Shown: positions 47,865 to 57,580, counted from the stretch's first letter. The stretch is 64,000 bases of DNA from Streptomyces narbonensis (GCF_014649015.1 NZ_BMSF01000007.1:1-64000), one strand, 5' to 3'. Notes: a model not told the origin generated them from the letters alone. Program-made: numbers and translations.

Positions 47865-48545
47865 CGAGGCCGCGCCGCCGCCCGCGCGGACCAGGCCCGA
47901 CTCGTACGCGAGGACCACGACCTGGACCCGGTCACGCAGGCCCAGCTTGGTCAGGATCCGGCCCACGTGCGTCTTCACCGTCGCCTCCGAGAGGACGAGC
48001 CGCGCCGCGATCTCGCCGTTCGACAGGCCCTGCGCGACCAGCATCATCACCTCGCGCTCCCGGTCCGTGAGCCGCGCGAGCGCGGTGTCGACGGCCCGCG
48101 TCTCCGTCCCCGTCGACGGCAGCATCGGCGAGAAGCGGTCGAGCAGCCGCCGGGTCGTCGAGGGCGCCACCACCGCGTCGCCGCTGTGCACCGACCGGAT
48201 CGCGCCGAGCAGGTCCGCCGGCGGCACGTCCTTCAGCATGAAGCCGCTCGCGCCCGCCTTCAGCCCCGAGAAGGCGTACTCGTCGAGGTCGAAGGTGGTC
48301 AGGATCAGCACCTTCGGCGCGCCCGGCTGCGAGCAGATCCGCCGGGTGGTCTCCACCCCGTCCAGCTTCGGCATGCGCACGTCCATCAGGACGACGTCGA
48401 CCGCCGTGGAGCGGAGCACCTCGAGGGCTTCGACCCCGTCCCCCGCCTCCGCCACGACCTCCATGTCCGGCTGGGCGGCGAGCACCATGCGGAAACCGGT
48501 GCGCAGCAGCACCTGGTCGTCGACGAGCATCACGCGGATGGACAT
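47862..48545 (-). CDS. NarL/LuxR-family response regulator
   Basis: 227 residues from GTG. Receiver with DDQ near 9-11, phospho-acceptor Asp in VVLMDVRMPKLDG near 54, Thr in LILTTFD and Lys in GFMLKDVPP. The C-terminal LuxR helix-turn-helix is LTDREREVMMLVAQGLSNGE followed by VLSEATVKTHVGRIL. The kinase gene lies 17 bases upstream on the same strand. Its TAG stop codon falls in the right end of the degenerate MITE copy, so its C-terminal residues (RAGGGAAS) may be altered. Confidence 0.94.
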   Translation of the reverse strand: MSIRVMLVDDQVLLRTGFRMVLAAQPDMEVVAEAGDGVEALEVLRSTAVDVVLMDVRMPKLDGVETTRRICSQPGAPKVLILTTFDLDEYAFSGLKAGASGFMLKDVPPADLLGAIRSVHSGDAVVAPSTTRRLLDRFSPMLPSTGTETRAVDTALARLTDREREVMMLVAQGLSNGEIAARLVLSEATVKTHVGRILTKLGLRDRVQVVVLAYESGLVRAGGGAAS

Positions 48546-48562
48546 GTCAGGAAGATCCTCTT

Positions 48563-49765
48563 CTAGTGAGCGGGCTTGAGGGGGAGCAGGGCGCTGATCC
48601 GGAAACCACCGCCGGGGCGCGGCCCCGCGTCCAGCGTGCCGCCGACCATGCCGACCCGCTCGCGCATCCCGATCAGACCATGACCGCGCCCGTCGGCGCC
48701 GCCGTCCTCGTACATCTCCTGCGGTGCGCCGCGACCGTCGTCCTCGACGAGCAGCCCGAGGCCGTCGTCGAAGTAGACCAGCCGGACGCTGGCGCCGACG
48801 TCGGGACCGCCGTGCTTGCGCGTGTTGGTGAGCGCCTCCTGCACGATCCGGTACGCGGTGAGCTCGACGCCGCTGGGCAGCGGACGCGGGCTCCCCTCGA
48901 TCGCGAAGTCGACGGTGAGGCCGGCGCTCCGGACCTGCTCGACGAGGTCCTCGATCTGCTGCACGTCGGGCTGGGGCACGTACTCACCGGCCTCCTGGTG
49001 CTCGCCGGTGCGCAGGATGCCGAGGAGGCGGCGCATCTCGGCGAGGGCCTGCCGGCCCGTGGTGGAGATCGTCTCCAGGGCCTGCTTGGCGGTCTCGGGG
49101 GACGAGTCCATGACGTAGGCGGCGCCGTCGGCCTGGACGACCATCACCGACACGTTGTGCGCGACGACGTCGTGCAGCTCGCGGGCGATCCGGGCGCGCT
49201 CGGCGGCGACCGCGACCTTGGCCTGGGCCTCGCGCTCCTGCTCCAGGCGGGAGGCCCGCTCCTCCAGCTGCGCGAAGTAGGCGCGGCGGGTGCGGAGCGA
49301 GTCGCCGAGAACCCAGGCGAGCGCGAAGGGGACGGTCATGATGACCGTGAAGAAGACCGTGGCGGCGGCGGATTCGATGCCGTCCATGGGCCATCTCAGC
49401 GCCGAGAGCGTGGCCGCGCTCAGTCCGCCGACGAGCGCGAGGCGGGACGCCCAGCGGGCTCCGTCGTGCGCCGCGACCGTGAAGACGATCACGAGCATGG
49501 CGAAGTCGGCGACGAACGGTTCCAGGCCGAGGGCGAGCTGGACGAGGCCGAGGGCGACCGTCAGCAGCAGCATCTTCTCCGGGGCGCGTCGGCGCAGGGC
49601 CACGACCAGGGAGAGGAGCACGGCGACCACCCCGTACGCGAGGGGGTTGCCGACGGCCGGGGAGGTCGTCCCCACCCACAGCAGGGAGAACCCGAGGAGG
49701 ACGACGGCCCAGAAGGTGTCGACGCCCGTCGGGTGTCTGCGGAGGAAGTCGTAGAGGCGCTGCAC
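48563..49765 (-). CDS. NarL-type sensor histidine kinase
   Basis: 400 residues. Four or five membrane helices fill about 18-155, with short loops and so no large external sensor. A coiled coil ([20 protein letters not shown]) leads to the HisKA_3 dimerisation helix with the phospho-His in [17 protein letters not shown]. The ATPase has [17 protein letters not shown] and [20 protein letters not shown]. It pairs with the response regulator encoded next. The compact membrane part suggests sensing inside the bilayer; the signal is unknown. Confidence 0.93.
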   Translation of the reverse strand: MQRLYDFLRRHPTGVDTFWAVVLLGFSLLWVGTTSPAVGNPLAYGVVAVLLSLVVALRRRAPEKMLLLTVALGLVQLALGLEPFVADFAMLVIVFTVAAHDGARWASRLALVGGLSAATLSALRWPMDGIESAAATVFFTVIMTVPFALAWVLGDSLRTRRAYFAQLEERASRLEQEREAQAKVAVAAERARIARELHDVVAHNVSVMVVQADGAAYVMDSSPETAKQALETISTTGRQALAEMRRLLGILRTGEHQEAGEYVPQPDVQQIEDLVEQVRSAGLTVDFAIEGSPRPLPSGVELTAYRIVQEALTNTRKHGGPDVGASVRLVYFDDGLGLLVEDDGRGAPQEMYEDGGADGRGHGLIGMRERVGMVGGTLDAGPRPGGGFRISALLPLKPAH

Positions 49766-49862
49766 GTCACCCAGAGTAGGGAAGGCCGATAGGTGCAGGG
49801 ATCAACCGTTGGGCCGATCCTTGACGACGGGGCCGTACTCCCCGAGGTGGAGACTGGGGTCC

Positions 49863-50867
49863 GTGACGGATGACGTGACGGGTGAGACGTGTCAGTGGCG
49901 GGGGTGGCGCGAGGCCACGGAGCAGGCGCTGTACGGCCCGGGGGGCTTCTATCTGCGCCCCGAGGGACCCGCGGGCCATTTCCGTACGTCGGTGCACGCC
50001 TCCGCGCTCTTCGCGGGGGCGGTGGCCCGGCTGCTCGGCGAGGTCGCGGAGGAGCTGGGGACGGCCGGGGTCGATCTGGTGGACGTGGGCGCGGGGCGCG
50101 GTGAGCTGCTGACGGCGGTGCTCGCGGCGACCGCGGGGACGGGTCTGGACGTCCGGGCGTCCGCGGTCGAGCGCGCCGCCCGCCCGGCGGGGCTCGACGA
50201 GCGGATCGTCTGGACGGACCGGCTGCCGGGGCCGGGGAGCGTGCGCGGGCTCCTCTTCGCGAACGAGTGGCTCGACAACGTGCCGGTGGACGTGGCCGAG
50301 GCCGACGCGACGGGCGTCGCCCGGTACGTGGAGGTCCGCGCGGACGGTACGGAGCGGCTCGCCGCGCCCGTCGCGGGCCCCGACGCGGAGTGGCTGGCCC
50401 GCTGGTGGCCGCTGCGGGAGCCCGGCGCGCGGGCCGAGATCGGGCGGCCCAGGGACGCGGCGTGGGCGGCGGCGGTGCGCTCGCTCGCGGCGGGGCGCGC
50501 GGTGGCCGTCGACTACGGGCACGTACGGGACGCCCGGCCGCCCTTCGGCACCCTGACCGGCTTCCGGGACGGCCGCGAGGTCCCGCCGGCACCGGACGGC
50601 GGCTGCGACGTGACGGCCCACGTGGCGGTGGACGCGTGCGCGGCGGCCGGGGGCGGGGACGGAGGAGCGGAGCTGCTCACCCAGCGGGAGGCCCTGCACC
50701 GGCTCGGGGTGTCCGGGGGGCGTCCGCCGCTCTCCATGGCCTCGGCCGATCCCGCCGGCTACGTCCGCGCGCTCGCCTCCGCCGGCGAGGCCGCCGAGCT
50801 GACCGCCCGCGGCGGTCTGGGCGATTTCCACTGGCTGGTCCAGCGGGTCGGGCCCGCCGCAGGGTGA
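49863..50867 (+). CDS. MidA/DUF185-family SAM-dependent methyltransferase
   Basis: 334 residues from [23 protein letters not shown] near 22-41 is the family N-terminal motif, [19 protein letters not shown] near 74-92 the SAM loop, and [15 protein letters not shown] near 128-142 the conserved NEWLDN. The human relative NDUFAF7 dimethylates an Arg of complex I subunit NDUFS2 during assembly. The next gene here encodes a homologue of that subunit (NuoD), 40 bases downstream, so this is probably its modifying enzyme. Its frame is on the plus strand, divergent from the sensor kinase. Confidence 0.87.
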   Translation: MTDDVTGETCQWRGWREATEQALYGPGGFYLRPEGPAGHFRTSVHASALFAGAVARLLGEVAEELGTAGVDLVDVGAGRGELLTAVLAATAGTGLDVRASAVERAARPAGLDERIVWTDRLPGPGSVRGLLFANEWLDNVPVDVAEADATGVARYVEVRADGTERLAAPVAGPDAEWLARWWPLREPGARAEIGRPRDAAWAAAVRSLAAGRAVAVDYGHVRDARPPFGTLTGFRDGREVPPAPDGGCDVTAHVAVDACAAAGGGDGGAELLTQREALHRLGVSGGRPPLSMASADPAGYVRALASAGEAAELTARGGLGDFHWLVQRVGPAAG

Positions 50868-50907
50868 CCCGTGGGCCGGGGACGCGGGGCAGGGGATACT
50901 GTCCCGC

Positions 50908-52050
50908 ATGACGGAGACGACGGTCGGAATCGGCGGCGCGGCGGAGAGCACCGACATGGTGCTGAACATCGGCCCGCAGCACCCCTCGACCCATGGCGTG
51001 CTCCGCCTCCGGCTCGTGCTCGACGGCGAGGTCGTCCAGCAGGCCGAGCCGGTGATCGGCTACATGCACCGCGGCGCCGAGAAGCTCTTCGAGGCGCGTG
51101 ACTACCGGCAGATCATCATGCTGGCCAACCGTCACGACTGGCTTTCCGCCTTCTCCAACGAGCTCGGGGTCGTCATGGCCGTCGAGCGGATGCTGGGCAT
51201 GGAGGTCCCCGAGCGCGCCGTGTGGACCCGCACGCTCCTCGCCGAGCTGAACCGGGTCCTCAACCACCTCATGTTCCTCGGCTCGTACCCCCTCGAACTG
51301 GGCGGGATCACCCCGGTCTTCCACGCCTTCCGGGAGCGCGAGGAGCTCCAGGCCGTGATGGAGGAGGTCTCCGGCGGCCGGATGCACTACATGTTCAACC
51401 GGGTCGGCGGCCTCAAGGAGGACCTGCCCGCCGGCTGGCTGGGGCGGGCGCGCCAGGCCGTCGCGGACGTCCGCTCGCGGATGGACGTGTACGACCGGCT
51501 GGTCCTCGGCAACGAGATCTTCCGAGGCCGTACGCGCGGCGTCGGCGTCCTGTCGCAGGCCGCGGTCCACGCGTACGGGGTGTCCGGGCCGATCGCACGC
51601 GCCTCGGGTGTCGACTTCGACCTGCGCCGCGACGAGCCGTACCTCGCCTACGGGGAGCTCCAGGACACGCTGCGGGTCGCCGTGCGCGAGGAGGGCGACT
51701 GCCTGGCCCGCTTCGAGTGCCTGCTCGACCAGACCCACAACGCCCTGGACCTGGCGGACGCCTGCCTGGACCGGATCGCCGACCTGCCGCAGGGGCCGAT
51801 CAACCAGCGGCTGCCGAAGGTGCTGAAGGCGCCGGAGGGGCACACGTACGCCTGGACCGAGAACCCGCTCGGCGTCAACGGCTACTACCTGGTCTCCAAG
51901 GGCGAGAAGACGCCGTACCGGCTGAAGCTCCGCTCCGCGTCGTTCAACAACATCCAGGCGCTGGTCGAGCTGCTGCCGGGGACGCTCGTCGCCGACATGG
52001 TCGCGATCCTCGGCTCGCTGTTCTTCGTCGTCGGCGACATCGACAAGTAG
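50908..52050 (+). CDS. nuoD: NADH-quinone oxidoreductase subunit D paralogue
   Basis: 380 residues of the 49-kDa/NuoD family. [20 protein letters not shown] (19-38) has the conserved His loop of the quinone site and Arg33, the site equivalent to the methylated Arg of NDUFS2. [32 protein letters not shown] and [16 protein letters not shown] are typical. The family RMDYLS motif reads RHDWLS here: the quinone-contact Tyr is Trp78. No other nuo subunit is adjacent, so this is an orphan copy apart from the main nuo operon. ATG start. The C-terminal FVVGDIDK end is the usual one. Confidence 0.92.
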   Translation: MTETTVGIGGAAESTDMVLNIGPQHPSTHGVLRLRLVLDGEVVQQAEPVIGYMHRGAEKLFEARDYRQIIMLANRHDWLSAFSNELGVVMAVERMLGMEVPERAVWTRTLLAELNRVLNHLMFLGSYPLELGGITPVFHAFREREELQAVMEEVSGGRMHYMFNRVGGLKEDLPAGWLGRARQAVADVRSRMDVYDRLVLGNEIFRGRTRGVGVLSQAAVHAYGVSGPIARASGVDFDLRRDEPYLAYGELQDTLRVAVREEGDCLARFECLLDQTHNALDLADACLDRIADLPQGPINQRLPKVLKAPEGHTYAWTENPLGVNGYYLVSKGEKTPYRLKLRSASFNNIQALVELLPGTLVADMVAILGSLFFVVGDIDK

Positions 52051-52069
52051 GCACGGCCCGTCCGCCGGG

Positions 52070-52573
52070 TCAGGCGTGGCGCATGACGACGTACTCGCGC
52101 TGCTCCTCGCCCGGGCGCCGGCGGTCCACGACCGTCCAGCCCCAGCGCGCGTACCGCTCCGTCAGTTCCGGGACGTCGAGAGTCATGAGCATGGCCGGGC
52201 CCGGCGAGCCGACCACGAGCAGCCCGTCGTGGAGGGACCGGCCGATGCCCTGGCCCTGCCGGCCGGGGGCGACGACCAGCTCGGCCAGCTCGAACAGGGG
52301 CGCGTCGCCGGACAGGGCGGTGTCGGTCCATCCGGCCGCGAAGCCGAGCAGGGCGGCGTCGGCAAAGTCGGTGCCGTCGTCGGCATACGCGGCAGCCGCG
52401 CAGAAGCCGTCCTTCCGCGCGGCGCTGTCGAGCAGCCGGTCCACGGTCCGTACGGCGCCGAGCGGGGGCTCGTGCCAGGGCGATCCGGCGAAGGCCTGGG
52501 CGCACAGGGCGATCAGTTCCTCACGGCGACGGGTCGCCTCGGCCGCCGTGAGGACGGAGAGCCGGAACGTCAC
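52070..52573 (-). CDS. GNAT family N-acetyltransferase
   Basis: 167 residues from GTG, which overlaps the upstream gene's stop (GTGA). The acetyl-CoA motif is ELAELVVAPGRQGQGIGRSL near 105-124, followed by MLMTLDVPELTERYARWGW. The N-terminal part (TAAEATRRREELIALCAQAF) is usual GNAT. Substrate is unknown. The stop lies 20 bases from the convergent nuoD end. Confidence 0.87.
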   Translation of the reverse strand: MTFRLSVLTAAEATRRREELIALCAQAFAGSPWHEPPLGAVRTVDRLLDSAARKDGFCAAAAYADDGTDFADAALLGFAAGWTDTALSGDAPLFELAELVVAPGRQGQGIGRSLHDGLLVVGSPGPAMLMTLDVPELTERYARWGWTVVDRRRPGEEQREYVVMRHA

Positions 52574-53811
52574 GAGTTGACGGCGCCGCGCAGCTCGGCC
52601 ACGTCGAGCTGCTCCGTCTCGTCGTGCGCGGTCAGGTCGATGACCTCGCCGATCGTCCGGGGCGGCACCGGCGCCGGCGGCGCGAGGGGGGCGAGCGGGA
52701 CGAGGAACGGGGTCTCGGCGGCCAGGGCCCCTTCGAGGACCTCCTCGCCCACGACGTCGGCGAGGTCGGTGTTCTGCACGGCCTCGATGGCCGCCGCCTC
52801 CTTCTGCGTACCGAAGAAGTCGAACCCGCCCTCGGGGCGCGGGGTCTGCCTGCGGGCCGGGACGATCGCCGCAGCCACCTGGACGGCGGGCACGCGCGTG
52901 ATCCCGGTGGGCGGGACGGGCCTGGGCGCGGGGGCCGGGGTCCCGTCTGCCTTCACGGCCTCGGCGGCGTTCGCGCCCTGGGAGTCCGTCTCGGAGCCCG
53001 TCCCGGATTCCGGTGCCTGGTCCGGCGCCTGGTCCGGCGCCTGGTCCGGCGCCGAGGGCGCGGCAGGCAGTGCCGCCTGCGCGGGGGCGGGTCCGAGGGC
53101 GGGGGCGGCCGTACGGCTGTGCTGCTCGGTCCCGGCGGCCGCCGCGTGCTTCCCCTGCGGCTCCTCCGTCTCGCGGGCCCGCTCGGCGAGGTCCCGGGCG
53201 CGGGCCGCCTCGGCGGTGCGCCGGGCGTGCTGGGCCGCTGCGTTGCGCGGGAGGTCCTTCAGGGCCTGCGCGGCGCGGCGGTAAGCCTCCGGGGTGGGCG
53301 TGGACCCGGCGGCGGGCAGGGCCTTCGCGCCGGTGCCGGCCGCCTCGGCCGTGGTGGTCGCCTCCAGGGCGAGGACGCGGCGGCCCTCCAGCGCGCTCGC
53401 GCGCTCGGTCTCCGCGGTGGCGTACCGGCGGAGGAGGTCGGCGTGCTCGCCGCGCAGCCCGGCGAGCTCGACGCGCTTGGCGCGGAGCTTGGCGTCGAGC
53501 CGGGTCCGCAGACCGCGGGACTCCTCCAGGTCGGACTCCAGCTCGGCGACCCGCTCCTCGGCCTTCCACTGGTCGGCGGTGCGGGCCCGGTTCAGCTCGG
53601 CGACGCGGGCGCCGGCGCTCCGGTCCCAACTCCGCATGAGGACGGCGCCGGTGACGGCGGCCGCGGCGGCGGCGACCGCGAGCAGCCGCACGACCAGGAG
53701 GTCTCCGGGCAGCCAGACGACCGCGGCGCACACGACCGCGGCGCCTGCGACCGCGGAGGGCGGCAGCAGCTTGTGCAGAGGCGGGGAATGGCGGTGGCGT
53801 CCACGTGGCAT
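52570..53811 (-). CDS. Membrane protein with coiled coil and long disordered tail
   Basis: 413 residues from ATG (PRGRHRHSPPLHKLL). Two adjacent hydrophobic segments (about 20-60) form a membrane anchor or hairpin. A coiled coil follows (RVAELESDLEESRGLRTRLD; RAKRVELAGLRGEHADLL). The rest is Ala/Pro-rich with a DQAP repeat (PDQAPDQAPDQAPE) and a conserved-looking end containing GGFDFFGTQKEAAAIEAV. The architecture suggests a cytoplasmic scaffold held at the membrane. Start could be the ATG 10 codons upstream. Downstream GNAT gene is coupled. Confidence 0.78.
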   Translation of the reverse strand: MPRGRHRHSPPLHKLLPPSAVAGAAVVCAAVVWLPGDLLVVRLLAVAAAAAAVTGAVLMRSWDRSAGARVAELNRARTADQWKAEERVAELESDLEESRGLRTRLDAKLRAKRVELAGLRGEHADLLRRYATAETERASALEGRRVLALEATTTAEAAGTGAKALPAAGSTPTPEAYRRAAQALKDLPRNAAAQHARRTAEAARARDLAERARETEEPQGKHAAAAGTEQHSRTAAPALGPAPAQAALPAAPSAPDQAPDQAPDQAPESGTGSETDSQGANAAEAVKADGTPAPAPRPVPPTGITRVPAVQVAAAIVPARRQTPRPEGGFDFFGTQKEAAAIEAVQNTDLADVVGEEVLEGALAAETPFLVPLAPLAPPAPVPPRTIGEVIDLTAHDETEQLDVAELRGAVNS

Positions 53812-53869
53812 GGCCTGAAATTTACCGTGCGTAGGGACCATGTGGGGTGTCGGCCCGGGAATCTCTTGG

Positions 53870-53892
53870 CCACTTCTCGCCAGAAGAAGTGG
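53870..53892 (-). terminator. Hairpin after the osmoprotectant binding-protein gene
   Basis: CCACTTC-N9-GAAGTGG with a nested CTTCT/AGAAG, 50 bases beyond the binding-protein stop on the minus strand. Moderately stable; no long T-run. Confidence 0.5.
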
Positions 53893-53941
53893 TGATCAAC
53901 CCTTCCGGTTCCGTTTCGGGCCGACTTCCCCCGCCCTGGAC

Positions 53942-54943
53942 CTACTTGTTGAGCAGCCCCTTCGCCGTCAGATAGTCCTTGGCGACGTCTTCCGGCTTCG
54001 CCCGCTCGGCATCCACCTTGCGGTTGAGTTCGGCGAGATCCGCCGTCGTCAGGACCTTGGTGATCTTGTCGAGGGCGGCCGCAATCCCGGGTGCACCCGC
54101 GTCCTTGGCGTTGACCACGGGCAGGACGTTGTCCGCGTTCTGCAGCTTCTTGTCGTCCTCCAGGAAGACGAGCCCGAAGTTCTCGATCGTGGCGTCCGTG
54201 GTGGTCGTCAGGACCAGCTGGTCCACCCCGTCCTTGACGGCCTGCTTGGCCTGCGGGGTCCCGACCCCCTTGGGGTCGATGCCGGCCACGTCGATCCCGT
54301 ACGTCTTCTTCAGGCCGGGCGCGCAGAACGGCCGCACCGCGCATTCGTCACCGGCCGCGATCTTCACCTTCAGCTTCGCGCGGCCCAGATCGGAAAGGGT
54401 CGTCAGCTTGTTCTTCTCGGCGAATTCCTTGGTCACCGCGAAGGCGTTCTGATCGACGGCCCCGCCGACCGCGAGCACCTTCAGACCACGCGGTTCGGCG
54501 AGCTTCCGCAGCGCCTCGACCGTCGCGTCCGCGTCACCCGAAGCGACCGGCTTGTCCTCGGGCGCCTTCGGGCCGTTCACCTTCGCGTTGAGGAATTCCG
54601 CGATGGTCGCCGCGTATTCCGGTACGACGTCGATCTCGCCGCTCTCCAGGGAGGGCTCGTACAACTCGCGATTCTTCACGGTGGTGACGGATACGGAGTA
54701 TCCGGCGTCCCGCAGCGACTGGGCGTACAGCTCGGCCAGCACCTTCGACTCGGTGAAGGCCGCAGCGCCCACGACCAGCGAGCCCTTCCCCTCTCCCGTG
54801 GACGCGCCGCCGGAGTTCTTCCTGCCCCCCTCCAGGCTGTCACCACCGCACGCGGCGAGTGCGACGGCAAGCGCCGTCGTCCCCAGCACCGCACCCGCGA
54901 CACGCGAGACCCTGTTCACAAGACCACCCATCTCCGTCATCAA
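53942..54943 (-). CDS. Osmoprotectant ABC transporter substrate-binding lipoprotein
   Basis: 333 residues; a lipoprotein signal ends at the lipobox LAAC (ALAVALAACGGDS, about residue 32). The mature protein has GSLVVGAAAFTESKVLAELY and EIDVVPEYAATIAEFLNAKV, the pattern of glycine betaine/choline-binding OpuCC/OsmX proteins, plus DPKGVGTPQAKQAVKDGVDQ. It would capture quaternary ammonium osmolytes outside the membrane. Alternative starts are Met5 and a GTG at residue 10. It is the last of three minus-strand transporter genes. Confidence 0.92.
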   Translation of the reverse strand: MMTEMGGLVNRVSRVAGAVLGTTALAVALAACGGDSLEGGRKNSGGASTGEGKGSLVVGAAAFTESKVLAELYAQSLRDAGYSVSVTTVKNRELYEPSLESGEIDVVPEYAATIAEFLNAKVNGPKAPEDKPVASGDADATVEALRKLAEPRGLKVLAVGGAVDQNAFAVTKEFAEKNKLTTLSDLGRAKLKVKIAAGDECAVRPFCAPGLKKTYGIDVAGIDPKGVGTPQAKQAVKDGVDQLVLTTTTDATIENFGLVFLEDDKKLQNADNVLPVVNAKDAGAPGIAAALDKITKVLTTADLAELNRKVDAERAKPEDVAKDYLTAKGLLNK

Positions 54944-54991
54944 CTTCAGCAGGCCGTTCGGCCGTTCGTCGTTCCGTTACCCAGCTGCTCA

Positions 54992-55061
54992 GTCGCTCGG
55001 TTACTCGGTCGCTCGGTTACTCGGTCGCTCAGCCGCTCGTTCGCTCAGCCGCTCGTTCGCC
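54992..55061. repeat. 16-bp tandem repeat reaching into the permease 3' end
   Basis: GTCGCTCGGTTACTCG starts at 54992, 55008 and (as a variant) 55024, then two copies of CGCTCAGCCGCTCGTT follow to about 55061. The last copies include the permease codons for RTSG and its stop (55045). Five units of exactly 16 bases. Confidence 0.88.
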
Positions 55062-55713
55062 TGGCCGTCAGGAGCCGGTCCACTCCCACGAGCACCGCCT
55101 CCACCAGGAGGGCGAGCAGGGCCACCAGCACCGCGCCCGCGACCACCTGCGCCGTGTCGTAGAGGGCGAAGCCGGCCGTGATGATCCGGCCGAGACCGCC
55201 CTGACCGACCATCGCCGCGACCGTCGCCGTGGCGACGACCTGCACCGCCGCCGAGCGCACCCCGGTCATCACCACCGGCCCCGCCAGGGGCAGTTCGACG
55301 CGCCGGAAGACCTGGCCGCCCGTCATCCCCATGCCCCGAGCGGCCCGCACCGCGGACCGGTCCACCTCCCGCATCCCCACGTATGCGTTGGTGAGGAGCG
55401 GCGGTATCGCGAACAGGACGAGGGCGACGACGGTCGGCACATAGCCGGCGTTTCTCAGGGGCGAGACCATGAACAGCGCGAGGACCGCGAAGACGGGGAC
55501 CGCCCGGCCCACGTTGGACACGTTCACCGCGAGCGCCCCGCCCCGGCCGAGATGGCCGAGCCACAGGCCGAGCGGCAGCGCGAGGGCCGAGGCGATCAGC
55601 AGTGCCGCCCCGCTGACGTACACGTGCTCCGCGAGCCGCTGCCCGATGCCCTCCTCGCCGGTCCAGTGCGCGCCGGTGGTGAGCCAGGCCCAGGCGCCCG
55701 TCACGATCTCCAC
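55045..55713 (-). CDS. Osmoprotectant ABC transporter permease (OpuCD-like)
   Basis: 222 residues, about six membrane helices. The inner-membrane EAA loop reads GMREVDRSAVRAARGMGMTG. VGRAVPVFAVLALFMVSP and AMVGQGGLGRIITAGFALYD are usual for the family. Start is the GTG with GGGGGG eight bases upstream; a GTG three codons earlier (55722) is also in frame. It overlaps or abuts the preceding permease stop (55715-55717). The C-terminal RTSG and stop fall inside a tandem repeat, so the end may vary between strains. Confidence 0.88.
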   Translation of the reverse strand: MEIVTGAWAWLTTGAHWTGEEGIGQRLAEHVYVSGAALLIASALALPLGLWLGHLGRGGALAVNVSNVGRAVPVFAVLALFMVSPLRNAGYVPTVVALVLFAIPPLLTNAYVGMREVDRSAVRAARGMGMTGGQVFRRVELPLAGPVVMTGVRSAAVQVVATATVAAMVGQGGLGRIITAGFALYDTAQVVAGAVLVALLALLVEAVLVGVDRLLTARRTSG

Positions 55714-55714
55714 C

Positions 55715-56401
55715 TCACACACCCCCCGGCGCGGTCCGTATCCGGGTCCACGGCGTGAGGAGCCGCTGGAGTCCCAGGAGCAGCAGGTCGGCGGTGACGG
55801 CGAGCAGCACGCACAGCACGGAGGCGGCGAGCACCTGCGCCTTGAAGAAGGTCGGCAGCGCGTCCTCGATGAGATTGCCGAGCCCGCCTCGGCCGACGAC
55901 CGAGCCGACCGTCGTCAGCGCGATCGTGGAGACCGTCGCCATCCGTATGCCGGCCATCAGCACCGGCAGGGCCAGCGGGAGTTCGACCTGCCAGAGCAGC
56001 CGCCACGAGCCGTACCCCATGCCCCGGGCGGCCTCGCGCGTCTCGGCCGGCACGGCGTCGAGCCCCGCCAGCGTGTTCCGCACGAGGATCGTCAGCGCGT
56101 AGAGCACGAGGCCGGTCACGACGAGCGCCGCCGAGAGCCCGAAGACGGGCAGGAGCAGCGAGAACATCGCGAGCGACGGCACCGTGTAGAGCAGGGTCGT
56201 CAGCCCGAGGACAGGGCCCGCGAACCGCGGCCTCGCCCGTACGAGCAGCGCCAACGGCACGGCGACGAGGATCGCGAGGAGCACGGACACGACCGTGATT
56301 CCCACATGCTGGAGGGTCGCCTCCGTCAGCTCCTCGCTGCGCGTCCGCAGATACTCCCCGCATATCCAGTCGTTGGTGACCAGACAGTTCGGCGTGCTCA
56401 T
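55715..56401 (-). CDS. Osmoprotectant ABC transporter permease (OpuCB-like)
   Basis: 228 residues with about six helices. EAA loop AVPAETREAARGMGYGSWRL; LTTLLYTVPSLAMFSLLLPV; VGRGGLGNLIEDALPTFF. It pairs with the second permease to form the channel. Start ATG 56401 (STPNCLVTNDWICGEYL). First gene of the minus-strand transporter operon, divergent from the ATPase gene across 145 bases. No clear osmotic sigma-factor promoter was recognised in the gap. Confidence 0.9.
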   Translation of the reverse strand: MSTPNCLVTNDWICGEYLRTRSEELTEATLQHVGITVVSVLLAILVAVPLALLVRARPRFAGPVLGLTTLLYTVPSLAMFSLLLPVFGLSAALVVTGLVLYALTILVRNTLAGLDAVPAETREAARGMGYGSWRLLWQVELPLALPVLMAGIRMATVSTIALTTVGSVVGRGGLGNLIEDALPTFFKAQVLAASVLCVLLAVTADLLLLGLQRLLTPWTRIRTAPGGV

Positions 56402-56546
56402 CCGCCCCTCCCCCCGGGTCGCCCGCTCGCTCCGAACGTATGTCTGACGACCCTAACCCCGGCCACCGACAATCACCGGGATCCGCCACAATGCGGCAAC
56501 ACGCCCTTCACACACCCCCGTCGGCCAGGGGCCAGAATGGGGAACC

Positions 56547-57539
56547 ATGATCCGGTTCGAGCACGTGACCAAGCGGTACGCGGACGGCACCACGGCCGTC
56601 GACGATCTCTCCTTCGAGGTCGCCGAGGGCGAACTCGTCACCCTGGTCGGGCCGTCCGGCTGCGGCAAGACCACCACGATGATGATGGTCAACCGGCTCG
56701 TCGAACCGACCTCCGGCCGCGTCCTCGTCGACGGCCGCGACATCGCCGGCGTCGACCCGGTCGCCCTGCGCCGCAAGATCGGCTACGTCATCCAGCAGGT
56801 CGGGCTCTTCCCCCACCGCACGGTCCTCGACAACACCGCGACCGTCCCCGCCCTCCTCGGCTGGAAGAAGGCCGCCGCACGCGCGCGTGCCGCCGAACTC
56901 CTCGACCTCGTCGGCCTCGACCCGGCCGTCTACGGCTCCCGCTACCCCGCCCAGCTCTCCGGCGGCCAGCGCCAGCGCGTCGGCGTCGCCCGCGCGCTCG
57001 CCGCCGACCCGCCCGTCCTCCTCATGGACGAGCCCTTCGGCGCCGTCGACCCGGTCGTCCGCGAGCGCCTCCAGAACGAGTTCCTCGCGCTCCAGGCCAC
57101 CGTCCGAAAGACCGTCCTCCTCGTCACCCACGACATCGAGGAGGCCGTCCGCATGGGCGACCGCATGGCCGTCTACGGGCAGGGCCGCATCGAGCAGTTC
57201 GACACCCCCGCCACCGTGCTCGGCTCCCCCGCCACCCCGTACGTCGCGGACTTCGTCGGCAGCGACCGCGGGCTCAAGCGGCTCGCCGTCACGCCCGTCA
57301 CCGAGGCCGACCTCGACATCCGGAAGGGAAGCCCCGAAGGGGACGTCGGAGGCCCCGAGGAATACGAGAACGGCGCCCACGTACCCCTCGGGTCCTCCCT
57401 CAAGGACGCCCTCGCCCTGCTGCTCCAGCACGACACCGGCCGCCTCACGGTGACCGACGCGGCCGGCCGCCCCCTCGGTGTCCTCACCCCGGAGGGAGTC
57501 CACCGCGCGCTCCGCAGGGCCACGGCGGAACAGACGTGA
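56547..57539 (+). CDS. Osmoprotectant ABC transporter ATPase (OpuCA-like)
   Basis: 330 residues. Walker A GPSGCGKTTTMMMVNRLVE, signature LSGGQRQRVGVARAL, Walker B PVLLMDEPFGAVDP. The Q-loop region (YVIQQVGLFPHRTVLDN) is of the betaine/proline class. The C-terminal 75 residues include one CBS-like motif (LTVTDAAGRPLGVLTPEGVH), which in OpuCA-type proteins senses ionic strength or nucleotides. It is transcribed away from its three partner genes. Confidence 0.93.
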   Translation: MIRFEHVTKRYADGTTAVDDLSFEVAEGELVTLVGPSGCGKTTTMMMVNRLVEPTSGRVLVDGRDIAGVDPVALRRKIGYVIQQVGLFPHRTVLDNTATVPALLGWKKAAARARAAELLDLVGLDPAVYGSRYPAQLSGGQRQRVGVARALAADPPVLLMDEPFGAVDPVVRERLQNEFLALQATVRKTVLLVTHDIEEAVRMGDRMAVYGQGRIEQFDTPATVLGSPATPYVADFVGSDRGLKRLAVTPVTEADLDIRKGSPEGDVGGPEEYENGAHVPLGSSLKDALALLLQHDTGRLTVTDAAGRPLGVLTPEGVHRALRRATAEQT

Positions 57540-57580
57540 AGTCGTGAGGGGAGCGGACGCGCGGAGCCGAGGCCCCGGCC

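Noticed and set aside
53013..53060. Short repeat CTGGTCCGGCGC as intergenic repeat
   Set aside because: It encodes the DQAP repeat inside the coiled-coil membrane protein.
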